From Amblyornis subalaris (taxonomy: Eukaryota > Chordata > Aves > Passeriformes > Ptilonorhynchidae), in the NCBI GenBank assembly GCA_018881555.1, contig JACAXG010000124.1, forward strand, positions 992,001 to 1,056,000: a stretch of 64,000 bases of DNA, read 5' to 3'. Numbering within the stretch: the stretch's first letter is position 1; each line of letters starts with the position of its first letter. Shown here in pieces: positions 51,201-64,000 of the stretch. The notes beneath the pieces were generated by a model. It had not been told where the DNA came from. It made no database searches and worked only from the letters and a program-made list of their open reading frames with translations. The translations under genes and the position numbers were made by a program.

Positions 51201-54200
51201 GATCCACCTGCTGTTTTTCTGGAAGACATGCTTTATCCAGAAATATTTTTTTCGATTCAGCACAGGGTATCTTGGTGAAAGAGAAGGACCGGTTACTATA
51301 AAGGTCAGGCTAAGTGTTCCAATAATACCTGCATTCAGTGAAACTTTGAATAATATCATTGCAATAGCCTCTTCTCATGTCTTACTTATTAGAGGAGATA
51401 AATCCCTGGCTGTATGCCCTGGGTCTGCTTCATGTTGTTAATCACTTTGTAATTTCCCTTAGAGAATATATTGACTAAATTGCCTCAGTCTCAGAATATT
51501 CCTTTTCTCCTTTATATCTCTGTGAAACATCTACAGCTTTTCTTTTTGATGAGAAAATAAAATATCTTTTCTTCTTTTAATATTTCAGGGTTTCAGCCAT
51601 CTCTCAGTTTTCTCAAGTCTGAAAGAGCAGACATATGCTTTGGAGAGAAACTCCAAATTTGTGGAAGGCTTTTAAAACACTTCCTCCCTAGTAACTTGGA
51701 AGCTACTTTCCAGAATTTCAGTTCCTCCCAGTTCTTTTTCTTTGTTTTCCTCTAATAACACTTCAGAGAAAGTTACCTCTATGAAAAATAACTTAATAGA
51801 AAAATGAAATTTCCTTTTCCTGAAATACCTTTCTGCTCTAAGTGCCTCAGCAAACTTTCTCTCAGTTTGAATGAAAATAAAAAAGGTTATTTTCATGTGG
51901 TTTTATCTATGCTGTTGAATATAGAAAAAATATTTCAAAAAAAATCACACCTTGTGTCTAAAACATGACATTTCTCTCTGGAATACCATGTTGTGAGCTG
52001 ATAATGTTGAAATTAAATTAAAGGACAATTCTTGGTAAGAAAGCCTAATGCAGAAATTATATACTTTGCTGATAATCTGGTGTGAAGCTGGAAAAACCCA
52101 TCCCAATTTAAGAAGGCCATGATGATGGGGGTCACCTGCATCAATATATCTTGAACCTCAAAGCATGTGACCTTTGCCAATGTGGAAATTGGGAAATTCT
52201 TTATCAAGAATTTATACATGATGAATCAAGGCAGAAAAGAAATTAAAGTGGAAATTACAACAACAGTAAATGTAATAATAATTCTTCCTTATGAACTTAC
52301 TATTATAAATTTATATTTAAAGACCAAAATCCAGAGCTGATTGGGACTCTTAGGAACTGTGACCACACAGAATGCTCCGGGGAAAGAACACAATACCACA
52401 GTGCATCCAAAGTACCTCCTTCTACTGCTAGGGTAATGAAAAAAGCTGTGGTGTCAGGCTTGTTGGCATTCCCTTCGTCAGTTAAACAGAAGACTAACTT
52501 ATAAAATTATGTAAAGCGTATACAAATCTATGTTAGTTACTACTTTATGCAATATATAAATTTTCTTTCTATCTAGTGCTTCAAGGCACAAAACATTTGT
52601 TTGATTTTTCTTTGGACTTAACTCAAATTTAAACTCTCCTTCNGGGCTATTGGATGAGCTGCCCAGAAGAAGCTCAATGGAGCTTGAAACATAGCAGGTG
52701 CTGAATGGATGTGCTCCCTTGCCAGTAGCTGTAGCATGTAGCAAACTTGCCTTTATTGGCTTCCAAGGCAGTGAATCTGCCCTAGTTTTTCACCACAGCC
52801 CCAGGCATGCTGCTGATCATTTAGATTTAAAGTTATTGGNAGTTCTAAATGCCTCTCACTGCAGCTACCTGTAGCTTTTCAAAAAGATGCAGCTGGCAAG
52901 TTGACTCAGAAATCTGCCTCAAACTTAATATCAATAAATTGCATTTAATCTGCCTNCTGATCTCCTTAGTTAAAAATGCATTCACTGACTTTGAAGCAGA
53001 ATGTGGATGAACAACTGATGAGTGTCAGCAGCTGCTTGTAAAAAATATTGATTTTCTGTTGATAACAAAGCATCTAAATATTTAGAATATATTGCTATTT
53101 TATATAACCTTAGGAAATAAGATGCTACAGCTTTAGCATTCCAGCAAAGAAACTTAGTCCCTGGATGTTAAGGTATTTCTCTCAAAGTGTTTTTGGTTTT
53201 CTCCTTTCTCATAGGTAATTATATTTCTTTGTGAGTGAGACAGATAAACTAGATACTCTAAAATGCACCCAATTACTCTACTTCTGTTTTGCAGACATGG
53301 AACTTTAAAATTTATATAAACAGTAATATTTTATAAGGGCTGTTTCAGTTTGTCCTATATTTATATGCAGTCCACCTCAAGTGTGAAGCGAAAACTTCTC
53401 TAAAATTACCTTAAACNTGATTGTACTTGCTCTCAGTGGAAAACTAAGCAAATTCAAACACTCCCAGTGATTAATTTTTTAAAAATACCTATTAATTTAC
53501 ATGTATTTGAAATAATAATCCAAAGGGTGACCAAGATAAATAGTTGCAATTTAAAAATTGTGGACCTAAGTTGTTCTGTAATTTGNTCTTAAAAGTGATG
53601 ATTTCAGAAATAGTTAGTGTAGGGGCGACCAGCTTAACATATGATGATACATGTATTCAAATTTCAGGATTGATATAGTTATTCCTAGGAGTAAACTTTA
53701 ATTATAACTACATATATATATTCAAAAAATCCATAAACTGGATGGATTCTTCCAGAGCATTGGGAAATAAAGAAAAGCAAAAGGAAGATACTACACCAGG
53801 AAAATAAGAGACCAAATTGGTCCAATACTGAAAGATTCTTGCAGAGTCCCATCTAACATTTAGAAAAGAAAATCTTTAGTATTCAGAACTCATTGGCTCA
53901 ACAAATTTTGATCAAGTTTGAACTTTTTAACTTATTTTACTTATAGGAATACTTTTACTGATGGAATTTACATTCCTTTAATTCTGTAACTTTAAATGCC
54001 AGTGCACTGATGGGCCTAGGGGAACAACTGAAATATAAAACTGGTAAAGACCAGATAGGCTTCAGAAGCAAGCCTAGTCTGTCTTACTGACAGGGGTCAT
54101 TTCCATTAATATCATATCTTAATAACTATGCCCTTAGACTAGCACAGAGCCCTGCACATTAGCTCTTCTCATGAACCCTAGGATTGAAAGTTGTTTATAA

Positions 54201-55497
54201 AAAGGATAAAAGCATGACACATGGTCATAAAAAGGCATACCTCATCTATTAAGATTGATCTTTCACTTCAGTACACATACTTCTGAAACATCCCTATTCC
54301 TTTAGGCTGAAGGTGAGGAAGAATTATATCTTGAAGCCAAAATTCACAATTAAACTATTTTTCAATTATTTCTAGAGCAGCTCCCTCTGGTGGGTAATGA
54401 TTATTAAGAAGAATATATTAAAAAAAATAGCTACCATCAACNCTCACTGTTCTGCTCTTGTGTTGCAATGACCACAGTAAATAGAAATACGCATGTCTGA
54501 AAAATCCTGCTGCTCCACAGCTATTTGGCCCTAAAGTAATATTTACCACCTTACGGGAGCTAGGATTCTAAACAGCTTCTGAGGAGGGAACTTGTGTTTT
54601 GCTTCTATGATTGTTAGAAATTATATAATAATCACAATTCACTTTAGTTATTTCTACCGGCTGCGAGAAACAGTTAAGTACAATTCGCTATTTGTCCAGA
54701 AAATACCTACATGTTTAACTTGCCTGAATAATCCAAATTACTTCATCTGGTTTCTGTTGTGGGATGGAATGCCAAATGGGCTCATCAGGCATGTGATTAA
54801 AGATGTGTATTTGGCCCACAACAGGAACCAAGTGAAGCAATTGGGATTANTAATGTAAATTAAGCTTTACACTGTAGTGACATTGCTAAGGTGACTAAAG
54901 ATTAATAAACTGTTTTTAAAACCAGAAGGGGAGTAAGTTTTACAACTTAAGTTTTACCTTAGGCTTCAATGGGAAATAGGTTTTTGAAAAGAAAGGGAAA
55001 TAAAACAGTGAATGAAGCTGAGCACCAAAAGCAGAGAAAATTGACACATCTGTTTTATTTTGCTTACAGAAGAGTGATGGAAATGGCAGAAAAAAACATG
55101 AAGATGGTGGAGAATGAATGATGAGTAAGAGCACAGCATGCCAGTGCTAAGAGAAATGCTTCATTCTGTCTAGCATTGTAGCTGGAAGTCCTCCTTTTTT
55201 TATATTTTTGTATTTGAAGAGAATGATGTTATTTCAAGAATTATTGAGAATCTTTGCCTTAGCTCTGACCCTGCAAAATAGGTCAAGGCATCTTGGATTC
55301 TCAAATCCTTCTGTATGTCAAAACCTAGAATAGACCCATCTGTTCCAGTTTTCATCTGTTTAATTTCTTCTACTGCAGTTAATTCTTGTTACAATGTCTT
55401 GTAAAACTTGTACTGGGAAAACAATGGCAAAATATACTTTGAGTATGCCCAGGGTGTTCAATCTTGAATCTGGGTGTTAGAGCAATTATTTCACTAG

Positions 55498-55541
55498 ACT
55501 ATGAGACATCCATGTGAGAAATATTTCTCGTATCTCATAGT
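55498..55541. repeat. Nested inverted repeats
   Basis: ACTATGAGA (55498-55506) is the reverse complement of TCTCATAGT (55533-55541). Between them lies the perfect 14-base palindrome GAGAAATATTTCTC (55516-55529). Confidence 0.92.
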
Positions 55542-57481
55542 TGTGTGGTAAGGATGTTAAGCACGAAAATCTTGCTACTGTTTTCCAAATACATTTCTCT
55601 CCTGAACTCTGAAGCAATTTTTGAGTAATGAGATGATGACTTGTTTGTACCATTTGTACCCTAGATAATNCTGTCTAAATGGCAACTTTTGAATCAAGGA
55701 CTTCTATTATCATGTATTTTCTATGAACCACCTTTACTACTAATACTTCCAGTAATGGGTGTTTTCAAACTAGAAAATTTCACCCATAAAAAAGGAAAAA
55801 AAACCCCTACTTTTGCTGTTATGTGAAATTATTGAAATATGATTCCTTCAAAGCAGTTGCTCATTTATTCTACTTTGCAGCAAATCACTTGGGAATGTTT
55901 GCTGCTTTTAATTTGCCAGGGTTTTCTCTTCGACAAATCAAATTAGTAACCAAGTCTCTTGTTAGGCAGAATTGTAAAGAAACTGGAGTTCATGGGCAGT
56001 TAGGCAGAGCTGCCCTAAGCCTTTGTTTCTGCTGGGGTCTGCTGCTTGCTAACAAGATGCCATCATAGGACAGGANTGCCTAAGGCTTCTGATATGACAC
56101 AAGTGAGAATTATTGGGGCTACAAAGCTCACTGAGTATCCAAAATCTGTGCTTTATGAGCATATTTGAATCTCAGCTGTGTAGTTTTATTCTTTTGACTC
56201 TTTCTTGTTATGCAGTTGTACTAAAATATCAGCAATGCTGAAATCTTCCTCTGATATGGATCATAAAGCACCTATACTTGTCTTTCTGTATTATGACATT
56301 TCTGAAGCATTTCTGAAGACTTGTTTTTTCTCTCTCACAATGATCCTGTAAATTTTTTGTAATTCACTGTAAACACTTGAGTAGCCCTCAATTACTAAAT
56401 CTGATTAGTATATAGAGCAGCTATAAGTTCTTCCACCAGCTTTAGAGGAAACCCCTTTTTCTAATGAACCAGCCTGGTTGCATTCTTCGGAGAGACAGGA
56501 TTATGGCTCGTGTATGTTACTGTGTAACATTGCCTTGAGCATGACATCAAGAGAGTTCTGAGGTAGAAGTACATCAAATTGAAAGAAAGGCCTCAAAGTA
56601 ACCACTTCACCTTGCAGAGCTTTTTCATATAAAACATGCATTTATGTTATGTAGTAAATCAGAATGACATGATACAATTTCCATTTCTTTCCTGTTCAAT
56701 AGTGCCATGCTATTCCCCAGACTTCAACTATTCATTCTAGGATTGTCTGTCAAAGAGGAAGACTATTTTATCTGAACAGCTACAGGAACATCTTTTTCAT
56801 GCAGTCTTGGAGATCTGGACTACAAGGATAGGAGGCTGAGGACCTTTCTTCACCTGAAGCATTAGGAAATTTTCCCAGAGTGAATAAATACAACTGCAGA
56901 GATGCACTCATTGAGATACAGCAAAAACCTTTAACATGACACAGTCTGTTTTCTTTTATGGATTATTGAAAGTAATTTCCAGATTACATGGATAGGCAAT
57001 TCATAGTGAGTACTTCAGTTTAACATTTCATTTACAATGGCATTTTGTATGGAGTACCATGGGTATGTTTGCCATTTCAGAGAAGGAATACTAGAGTTTA
57101 GTACAAACCTAATGTGTAGCAAACACACAGACTCAGCACAACAGAGACATACCTTAGTAATTTGGGAAAATACTTATTTCTTCTAATTATCTTGAAGCCT
57201 TGTCACATGAAATGACAAAATACACCACATGACAAAAGTCTAAATTAAAGCACAATTTCTAGCTTATATTTCTCCTCACAAAAACAATTTTCTATCCTGA
57301 AGTTTGGGGGGAAAGAGGAGCTTTTGAGTCTTGTGTAACTTAGTAATCAATAAGTTTTACAATATTCATCATTATTCTATGTAGGCAACTTTATTTCACT
57401 CTTGCAGAATTCCACAGTTCTTCTGGGGAAGGAACNATGTCTGCTCTTTGGTGAAATTTGCTTTAATCTTTAAATATCTCT

Positions 57482-57598
57482 TAGAATCACAGAATATGCT
57501 GAGTTGAAGGGGATGCATCAGGATCCTCGAGTCCAACTCCCAGCCCAGCACAGGACACCCCAAGAATCACACCATGGGCCTGAAAGCGTTGTCTTGAT
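57482..57598 (-). mobile_element. CR1 LINE 3'-end fragment
   Basis: The plus strand carries AGAATCACAGAATATGCTGA, GTTGAAGGGGATGCATCAGG, TCGAGTCCAACTCCCAGCCC, then CACAGGACACCCCAAGAATC and GCCTGAAAGCGTTGTC. This is the reverse complement of a common avian CR1 3' end, only about 115 bases long. Confidence 0.93.
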
Positions 57599-60500
57599 AT
57601 CAGATTCTTCAGCTTATGGAAGACTTTTCTTCCTTCCCTGTTTAAAAATTGGGGTTTTTTTTCATTCCTTATCTCTGGACTAGATTTCTTATCGCCCTTT
57701 AGAAATTAAGGTTCCCAAAGTAATTCAGGGTTGCATTTTAATAGTGACTACAGTTCACTGTATATAAGTAAACAGGATCAGAAGTTTGATTGATCTATTT
57801 TTAGGTCAGAAGAAAGGCTCAATTAGACTCCTCAATGTATATCTTATTCCAAGAGTGGTCAATAAAACCATAAATGAAAACATAATCCAAAGTGGATAAA
57901 TGTCAGATGGTATATAATTTAAAGTATATGTTTTTGATGTCATATATGACTGCTACTCACAGCAACTTATTTCAGAGCTTGTAAAAAGAGAGAAAAACCA
58001 ATCTGGTTTAGTTCTGAGTCAAGGGCAGGATTTGGTTCAAAATACAGTTATCAAATAATGACTTTGTGACAGTAACCTATTTCTGTATAGAAATATGAGA
58101 AACAGTATTAACTGTTCATGGTAATGTTGCTTGCCTTCAATTAGCAGAGGTGTATAAAAATGTGAAGCTTGTAAAATACAGAAATGAAAAACAGCAGCTG
58201 ACAGGGTAAAATATACCATGGAAAATAGATAATGGCACTCCACTAGCCAATCAGAATAAAAATAACGTTACAGCAAAAGCCCATCTAAAAGGTCCCATCT
58301 CTGATAAAAGGGGCCATTTATAATGAAAGAGGATGATCTTACAGCAAAAATAAATCAGAGATGAAGAAGTTAGGAGTAAATCGGACCAGGAGAGTCATTA
58401 CCTTTCATAACATAAATATGAAACCATTAACAATGCAAGACAAAAAAAAGATTTGAGGAATGTCTTACTAAATACTGCAAGTATTTATTTACTATTTACA
58501 ATTATTTGGAGTATAGTCCAAATAATTTTACAAAATTATCATAAGCATAGAATCTTCCCAATAGCTGTATGGCCTTGTGATCCTGTGCCAAAGATCTGTG
58601 ATTGTAGGGTGAATAGATCCTGTAGGTACAGAAAGGAGTGCAATGGGAAGAAAAAGTATGGGAACACTCTGCATTTGAGTATTCCACTGCACAGAAGCTA
58701 AAGGAAGCTCGTACACAGACCATTCTTTATAGGAGATAAGTCTGAGGAATTGTTTCACTCAGACATGCTAATAAATCATTTTCAATAAGAGATCAATAAA
58801 TTGAATAGTAATAAATCACACAGATCATGTGATATTTGCTCAATATTTCAATGTGAAATTGCCAGCATGTTAAGTAGATTATTTATACTTTCAATCAGCT
58901 TTACTGCCAGAGGAAAGGAAGATCACTAGTGGAATTTCAGCTTCCTAGAGGAATCTAGGTTATTCTGCAACAATACACAAAGAAAATTGATAAATTCTGT
59001 TACACACACTCCAATTAACAATTAAAAAAAAAACCCTAGACATCAAATAAAGGTTGATAAAGCAAACTATCTAGTAGCTTCCATATAAAAACATATAGGC
59101 AGCTATATATTATCCACTTTGAAAAAGGAATCGCCTAGAGAGGATCTGGTGGAGCACTATGGGCTTATGAAGGCTCTGAATTAAGTGGAAAAAAAAAATC
59201 TATTCCCTTTTTCCTGCCAAAACACCTGAACTATGTGATGCCCTTAAACTATCAAGCAACAGATTTAAAACAAGCAAAAGAAAATAACAATTGTAAATTA
59301 TATAATTTTGTCATGGCATTTAGCAGTAGCCAGAACAGGCTAAGAAATAATTAAAGAAGTAATAAAAGAACACCCATCAAAAGCTAGTGTATATTATCTG
59401 GGAGAAAATAATATAATAAAATAGAAATTATTGACTTTTGAAGGAAATACCGAAGGATCATGCATCTACTCTAGCTATATGTTCAATATGCTTTCCCTAT
59501 ACACCTGTGACTGGCCAGCGTCAGAGATGGGATTTAGCAGTGAAGGACTGTTGCTCTGACCAGTAGAATCATCAGCAACAGTATTGCTACATTTCTAATG
59601 CTACAACACTTTGGCAGAAGGGGATGCTAAGGCAATCAAATCTTGCTCAGATAAACCAGGACAGTTAAGAGCTCCTATCATACACTTGTTGAATTTTGAA
59701 GTTGGAAAGTGTTTCTCAACAACTGGAATAATTCAGTTAGCATTTTTAATAAATCCAGTTGCAGTTATATTTTTTATTATGTGGGAGGTGGGTTTTTCTT
59801 TTGTGGGGAGGGGAGTGTTAGCTTTTTTTTGAACAGGACACCTACTATCCACATCGTTTAAATTTAGATGTTTATGTTCATTTTATCATGTTACAATTAA
59901 AACCCAGAGTAATGCAAACAATTTTGGCTAAATCTGAGGGAAAGATTATATAACATTCAGACAAGGTACAGGGTTCATGGCACAGTTACTCGATAGTATC
60001 ATTCAGATATGAATTTGAACATGATAATCATTATTTGTTTTGACATTTGCCAGTGCCATGCCTGACTGTTACTTACTTAGAAGACTAGTTTTATGTGATT
60101 TTTTTCTATAGTGTATTTCTTCTGACATTCCTTTGCCTTCAGTCTTGATGTTATATATTCAAGTATTATAATCATAGAACATTCAAACATTTTATAAAAG
60201 CGCACTGAAATATTACATGACAGTATGTAGCTATCGAAATTTAGTTTTTAGTAAGTTTTATGAATTCGTTCTTTTAAAATATTGTGTCTGACATTTACAT
60301 GTAAGAGCCTAGATGGTCCCTACAGAAATACATTGAAAGAAAATAAATGAGACAGGAAAGAAATATTTTCTATAATGTGCTGTTACCACATCTGCTCTAT
60401 ATGACATCTATAGTTAAAGTTCCAGCCAATACTTCTAATACTTATCTGTGTCCCTTCCTTAAAAGGAGAAAGAAATATTTTTTTTTGTTTAGGTCAGAAA

Positions 60501-61789
60501 GTTGCAGAACTTCTCTTTAAATTGCTGGTGTTCTTCGTAGTGGCAGACACACTTTCAGGCAGGTTTTAAAAACATACAAATGATTATCAAAACCTCTTTT
60601 GTGTGTGGCATTTTGTCAGAATGCCATGACACCGCACTGAAAATCACATACCTTCTAGAAGTGTTGCAGTGCAAATGTATTACCTCTACAATAGAGATTG
60701 CTGCCTTTTAAGAAAACAGTTTTCTTCCTTTGATAATATTTGGAGATATGTCCTGCTGCTGTTCCTTTCAGAGTGCTGCTTTATCTTACTTTCTCGATGC
60801 CCTCCTGTAGAGGTAGGCTGCCTTCCCATCAAATCATGCAGTGTGGAGCACATCAGGCTCTGCAAAGTTCCTTAAATATTTGGTTGAAGGTCAGTCCTGC
60901 CATCCAGGAAAGAACAAAAACATAGTTTTATGCTTTGCTACACTTGAAGAAACTTGGAATAATAATCAAAAAAGAACACAGGAACCGCTTTCCCAGTATG
61001 ATGGTGTTAATTTGTAACCCCGCACCTCTATGACTTGTGCAAGTGGAGGCTTGCCAACAGGAACAGCTGGATGCTCAGGTGTGCATAATTCACTTATTTT
61101 ACAAAGCAGTAGAAAGGGAAGATGCTGGCAAGTCTTATGTGNAGGAAAGGCTGGGGTTTTTCTGCTGCTGACATGGTGCCATTGAATCATGGGCAGTGGT
61201 TTGGTGCGAAGCCTTGATCCCATTGAACAACGGCAAAACTCCTGTTGTTATCACTTAATCTGGGTAAATTAATGTGGAGCATTTTGGTGTAAATCATGGA
61301 AACCTAAAGTCCCAGAGAAGCAAAGCCTTTCCTGCACTTTGGTTCTCTTACTCTTTATGCCAAAAGCCTGAGCATGGATAGAAAACACTACTTTAGCAAG
61401 ATTATTTGGAATTCTGGAAGGAAACATGGCAGGACTTTCAGCGACCCTATTTACCTAGAAATAACGTTCATGCATATGCACACAACAGATATGTCATTTA
61501 CTTAGAAACACACTTTGGGAAGTTTTCTAGGAAAATTTGACAAAGCTATGGTATAGCTTCAAACAACTACAGTGTTTGAAAGAAAGTAAGGTGCTTTGCT
61601 TTCACACATGGAATTTTCTCTCCAAGAAACAATCCTAAACTAGCAACATTAGAGAAATATTTGGCACATGATACTTCACTGAGCCTCGAATAATTGGAAT
61701 CCAAGAAGTCTAAGTTCCCAAAAGCACACTCTTTTACAACTTATATAGAGATAGTGAACTTTAGATTATGGCAGTAAGACTGAAGCTTT
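57599..61789. other. Intergenic AT-rich sequence, nothing coding recognised
   Basis: No gene, RNA gene or interspersed repeat is recognised. A G-rich segment at 59783-59813 is listed separately. Overlapping ORFs at 58453-58758 on both strands lack known motifs. Confidence 0.55.
59783..59813 (+). repeat. G-rich segment with four G-tracts
   Basis: GGG (59783-59785), GGG (59790-59792), GGGG (59805-59808) and GGGG (59810-59813) have spacers of 4, 12 and 1 bases. One loop is longer than the usual limit, so G4 formation is possible but not certain. Confidence 0.8.
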
Positions 61790-61885
61790 TCATAGAATCA
61801 TCATGGAGTCATTGCATGGCTTGGGTTGGAAGGGATCTTAAAGATCATCCAGTTCCAATGCCCCTGCCATTGGCAGGGACATCTT
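61790..61885 (-). mobile_element. CR1 LINE 3'-end fragment
   Basis: The terminus CATAGAATCATCATGGAG is followed by GGTTGGAAGGGATCTTAAAG, ATCATCCAGTTCCAATGCCC and GCCATTGGCAGGGACA. This is the reverse complement of the last 95 bases or so of CR1. It forms most of the small plus-strand ORF at 61768-61962, which is not a gene. Confidence 0.93.
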
Positions 61886-62559
61886 TCACTTCAATTTCAG
61901 AGATTTCTAAAGTATATTTATTACATATTTTGCTCCACATACTGAGCATTCAGTCTTTATGATCAAGAATAGGTATTAATAATCACAAAAAGTGGTAGTA
62001 AAAATAATTTAAAAGAGTATTTTCTAAATATTTTTTTCTGTAAAATATATAACAACCACAGAACATGCATTGCCAAAGTATGGTAAATTNTTTCTTGACC
62101 ACAAGGGAAAGGCTTTATATAAATCCTGCTTTGAAGGTGATTCTGGAAGTCACTCTTTTTTGACCATCTATAAAAGTCGCCATTGCATGTCACCACAACA
62201 CTGTTTTACTTATATTCTGTGCTTGCCTTTGCTTTGTGCACATCATTCTTCTAGGCTTTTTCTACCTTCTTTTAATTTTCTTTCNCTCTACAAGCAAATA
62301 CATTTTTCATTTTATTAAATGATAGTGTTTTTAGTGATTTGTCAGGCTCATAAGTCACTGTTACCATAGCACCTGGGACCTTTCTTTATGATCTCTATGA
62401 TCTTACACAAATGAAGATCAACATAACAATAAGGTGGGTAAAAGTTCTTATTTTCTGCATGGAAAACAGGAAACCACTCTGCTAGAGCATGAAAGAAAGA
62501 AGCACGGGCTGGTTTTTCCACTTGTAAAGCTTCCTTTCTGTGATGAGTTTTTCAGTGAT

Positions 62560-62635
62560 ATAGAATCATAAAGGCTGGAAAAGACCTCTAAGATCATTGA
62601 GTCCAACAATTAACTTAGCGTTGTTTAACCTAGAC
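62560..62635 (-). mobile_element. CR1 LINE 3'-end scrap
   Basis: TATAGAATCATAAAGGCTGG, AAAAGACCTCTAAGATCATT and GAGTCCAACAATTAACTTAG match the reverse complement of a CR1 subfamily 3' end over about 75 bases. It is strongly 5'-truncated. Confidence 0.88.
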
Positions 62636-64000
62636 ATATATTTTCACTTCTGCATAGATTGAGCTTGTGGTTGCCTGTCTAAGCAAGCAGAAGTATTATT
62701 AGAAGCATATTATGTGTAAAAATACATTTTAATTCAGTTTATATGTTTCTACTCCAATCTCAATTATATATGCATCAAATACCTTTATTAATTTAATAAG
62801 TATTCTTTGCTTGTAATTTCAATGTTAATGAAAGACAACTTAATTGCTTTTAGAAATTTACTGTAACTGTATTTTATGTGAATTATCAAGTGAATATTAT
62901 GTAGATCAATCATTGTTTTAGTGTTGAAAAAAATTTCAATTACAAGAATAACTCACATTCTAATAACAATAAATGGTGTTTCACTATGTAAAAGTCCATT
63001 GTCAAGATGCATAATTTTCAGATTTCCTTTCACTTAATAACAGAACCAACAAAGAGGAAAAAAAAAGAGATATAACTTTAGTACCTTCATATTTTCATTT
63101 CTGTTAAATATCACACTGAGTATGGTTCACATTTATCAATTTGAGTATGCAGCAGTTATGGGCTGCTTTTGTGTACATAATTTCTTTTATTAATTTTCCC
63201 ACAAATCAAATTATATGAGAAGAAAAAGAGGAAATAAAGATAATACTTTCATAAATATCTTAAGGGCAAATTAAAATTTGCATCACGAATCATTGGTATA
63301 TTATCCTTTTTCTCTGTTTTTTGACTGGAGAAAGAAGAATCAAAAATTCTCATGCGAGTTTATCTTTTTTCTCAAAATAAATCAAACAATGGTTGAAATG
63401 GTTTCCAACCTTCTTGTCATATGCTTCCTTACCGCATTAAGTAAGAAATAAAAATTAAGGTGTTGGTTTTGGGGTTTTGTTACTTTTTTTGTGTGTGAGA
63501 AGAGGTGCATATATTTCAAAAGCACATGTAATCTCAAAAACGTTCACAAAACTAAACTCCTGTCTTTAAGAAGCAGTCATCCTTCCTTTGCCAACTAAAA
63601 TATTAATTTGGATTTGTGAATGGTTTTTTTTTTTTTTCCTCCTCTGCTTTCCAAGCTGCCTCTGACCTGGTTCCCTTTTCCTTTCAAAATACCATGTCTT
63701 TTTACTGACAAAAATCAGAGAGTCTTACCAAGTAATGCAGGCTTTGCCCCCTGAATGACAAGGTGCTGTTCTGGGAGCTAGGCACCACAGAGGCTGGGAG
63801 GGAAGTCGGGTGAAAAGCTGTTCCATATAATGCTGGTATATGAAACTGAAGTTCAGTGCTAGTGGCAAGTGGTCAGGAACAGCAACCATTTCAGCTGCAG
63901 AAGCTGTGTTCCAAGTTTTAGTCTGACCAAGATGTACATTGCATGCCTTGGAGAGCCTAAGAGAAGCAGTTGTGTCATTCTCCCAGGAAAAAGGTAGACA
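62636..64000. other. Intergenic AT-rich sequence, possible conserved non-coding DNA
   Basis: From about 62.64 to 63.35 kb the sequence is very AT-rich but not a simple repeat. It carries many TAAT/ATTA and ATTTGCAT-like words of the sort bound by homeodomain and POU factors. No repeat family or gene is recognised. Beyond 63.6 kb it becomes less AT-rich. Confidence 0.4.

Larger units (their letters stand above)
37079..57481. other. About 20 kb of intergenic sequence without recognisable genes or transposons
   Basis: No CR1, LTR or other interspersed repeat is recognisable across this span, and no ORF has a known motif. The longest plus-strand frames (40242-40559, 40913-41275) look like chance. 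Only short local duplications (40962-41032, 43393-43431, 43911-43970, 48260-48294), a G/T-rich run (42325-42380) and palindromes occur. This is read as a gene desert upstream of GALNTL6. Confidence 0.5.

Noticed and set aside
1..64000. tRNA, snRNA, 5S rRNA, CRISPR array or bacterial-type operon
   Set aside because: No T-loop GGTTCGAATCC-type block with a clover-leaf partner, no spliceosomal RNA signature, no regularly spaced direct repeats, and an obviously vertebrate context.

Overview
The window looks like nuclear DNA from a bird. It carries many 5'-truncated CR1 LINE fragments, including the typical avian CR1 3' end. It also carries three copies of an LTR whose ends resemble a bird endogenous retrovirus LTR. 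There is one sharp CpG island in otherwise AT-rich, gene-poor sequence. Isolated single 'n' bases suggest a draft assembly or masked positions. The species cannot be read from the sequence.

Only one protein-coding exon can be supported. It lies at 34314-34451 on the minus strand: 46 codons, from an ATG in good context to a consensus splice donor. It encodes the cytoplasmic tail and signal anchor of a Golgi polypeptide GalNAc-transferase. The N-terminus ([16 protein letters not shown]) best matches GALNTL6, a close paralogue of GALNT10. No later exon is present, so positions 1-34313 are read as part of intron 1, continuing past the left edge. Positions above about 35.7 kb are read as 5' intergenic sequence.

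Layout. 1-34 kb is intron 1, mostly unique AT-rich sequence. It contains CR1 fragments (about 1.3, 5.0-5.7, 8.2-8.4, 12.0-12.4 and 16.8-17.35 kb), an internally deleted minus-strand ERV (21.8-23.5 kb) and a plus-strand solo LTR (27.3-27.9 kb). About 34.06-35.69 kb is the CpG-island promoter. It holds the exon, a short upstream ORF, an embedded A/T block with a TATA-like run, and a GCC repeat of 16 units. 36.3-37.1 kb holds two old CR1 pieces. 37.1-57.5 kb is about 20 kb in which I recognise no transposon and no gene. 57.5-64 kb is AT-rich and holds three CR1 3'-end scraps.

I found no tRNA, rRNA, snRNA, CRISPR array, operon or new multigene system. The most interesting items are structural: a 19-bp near-perfect hairpin at 7.24 kb, two abutting hairpins at 12.53-12.61 kb, a G-quadruplex motif at 10.96 kb, the GCC repeat, and the promoter architecture.
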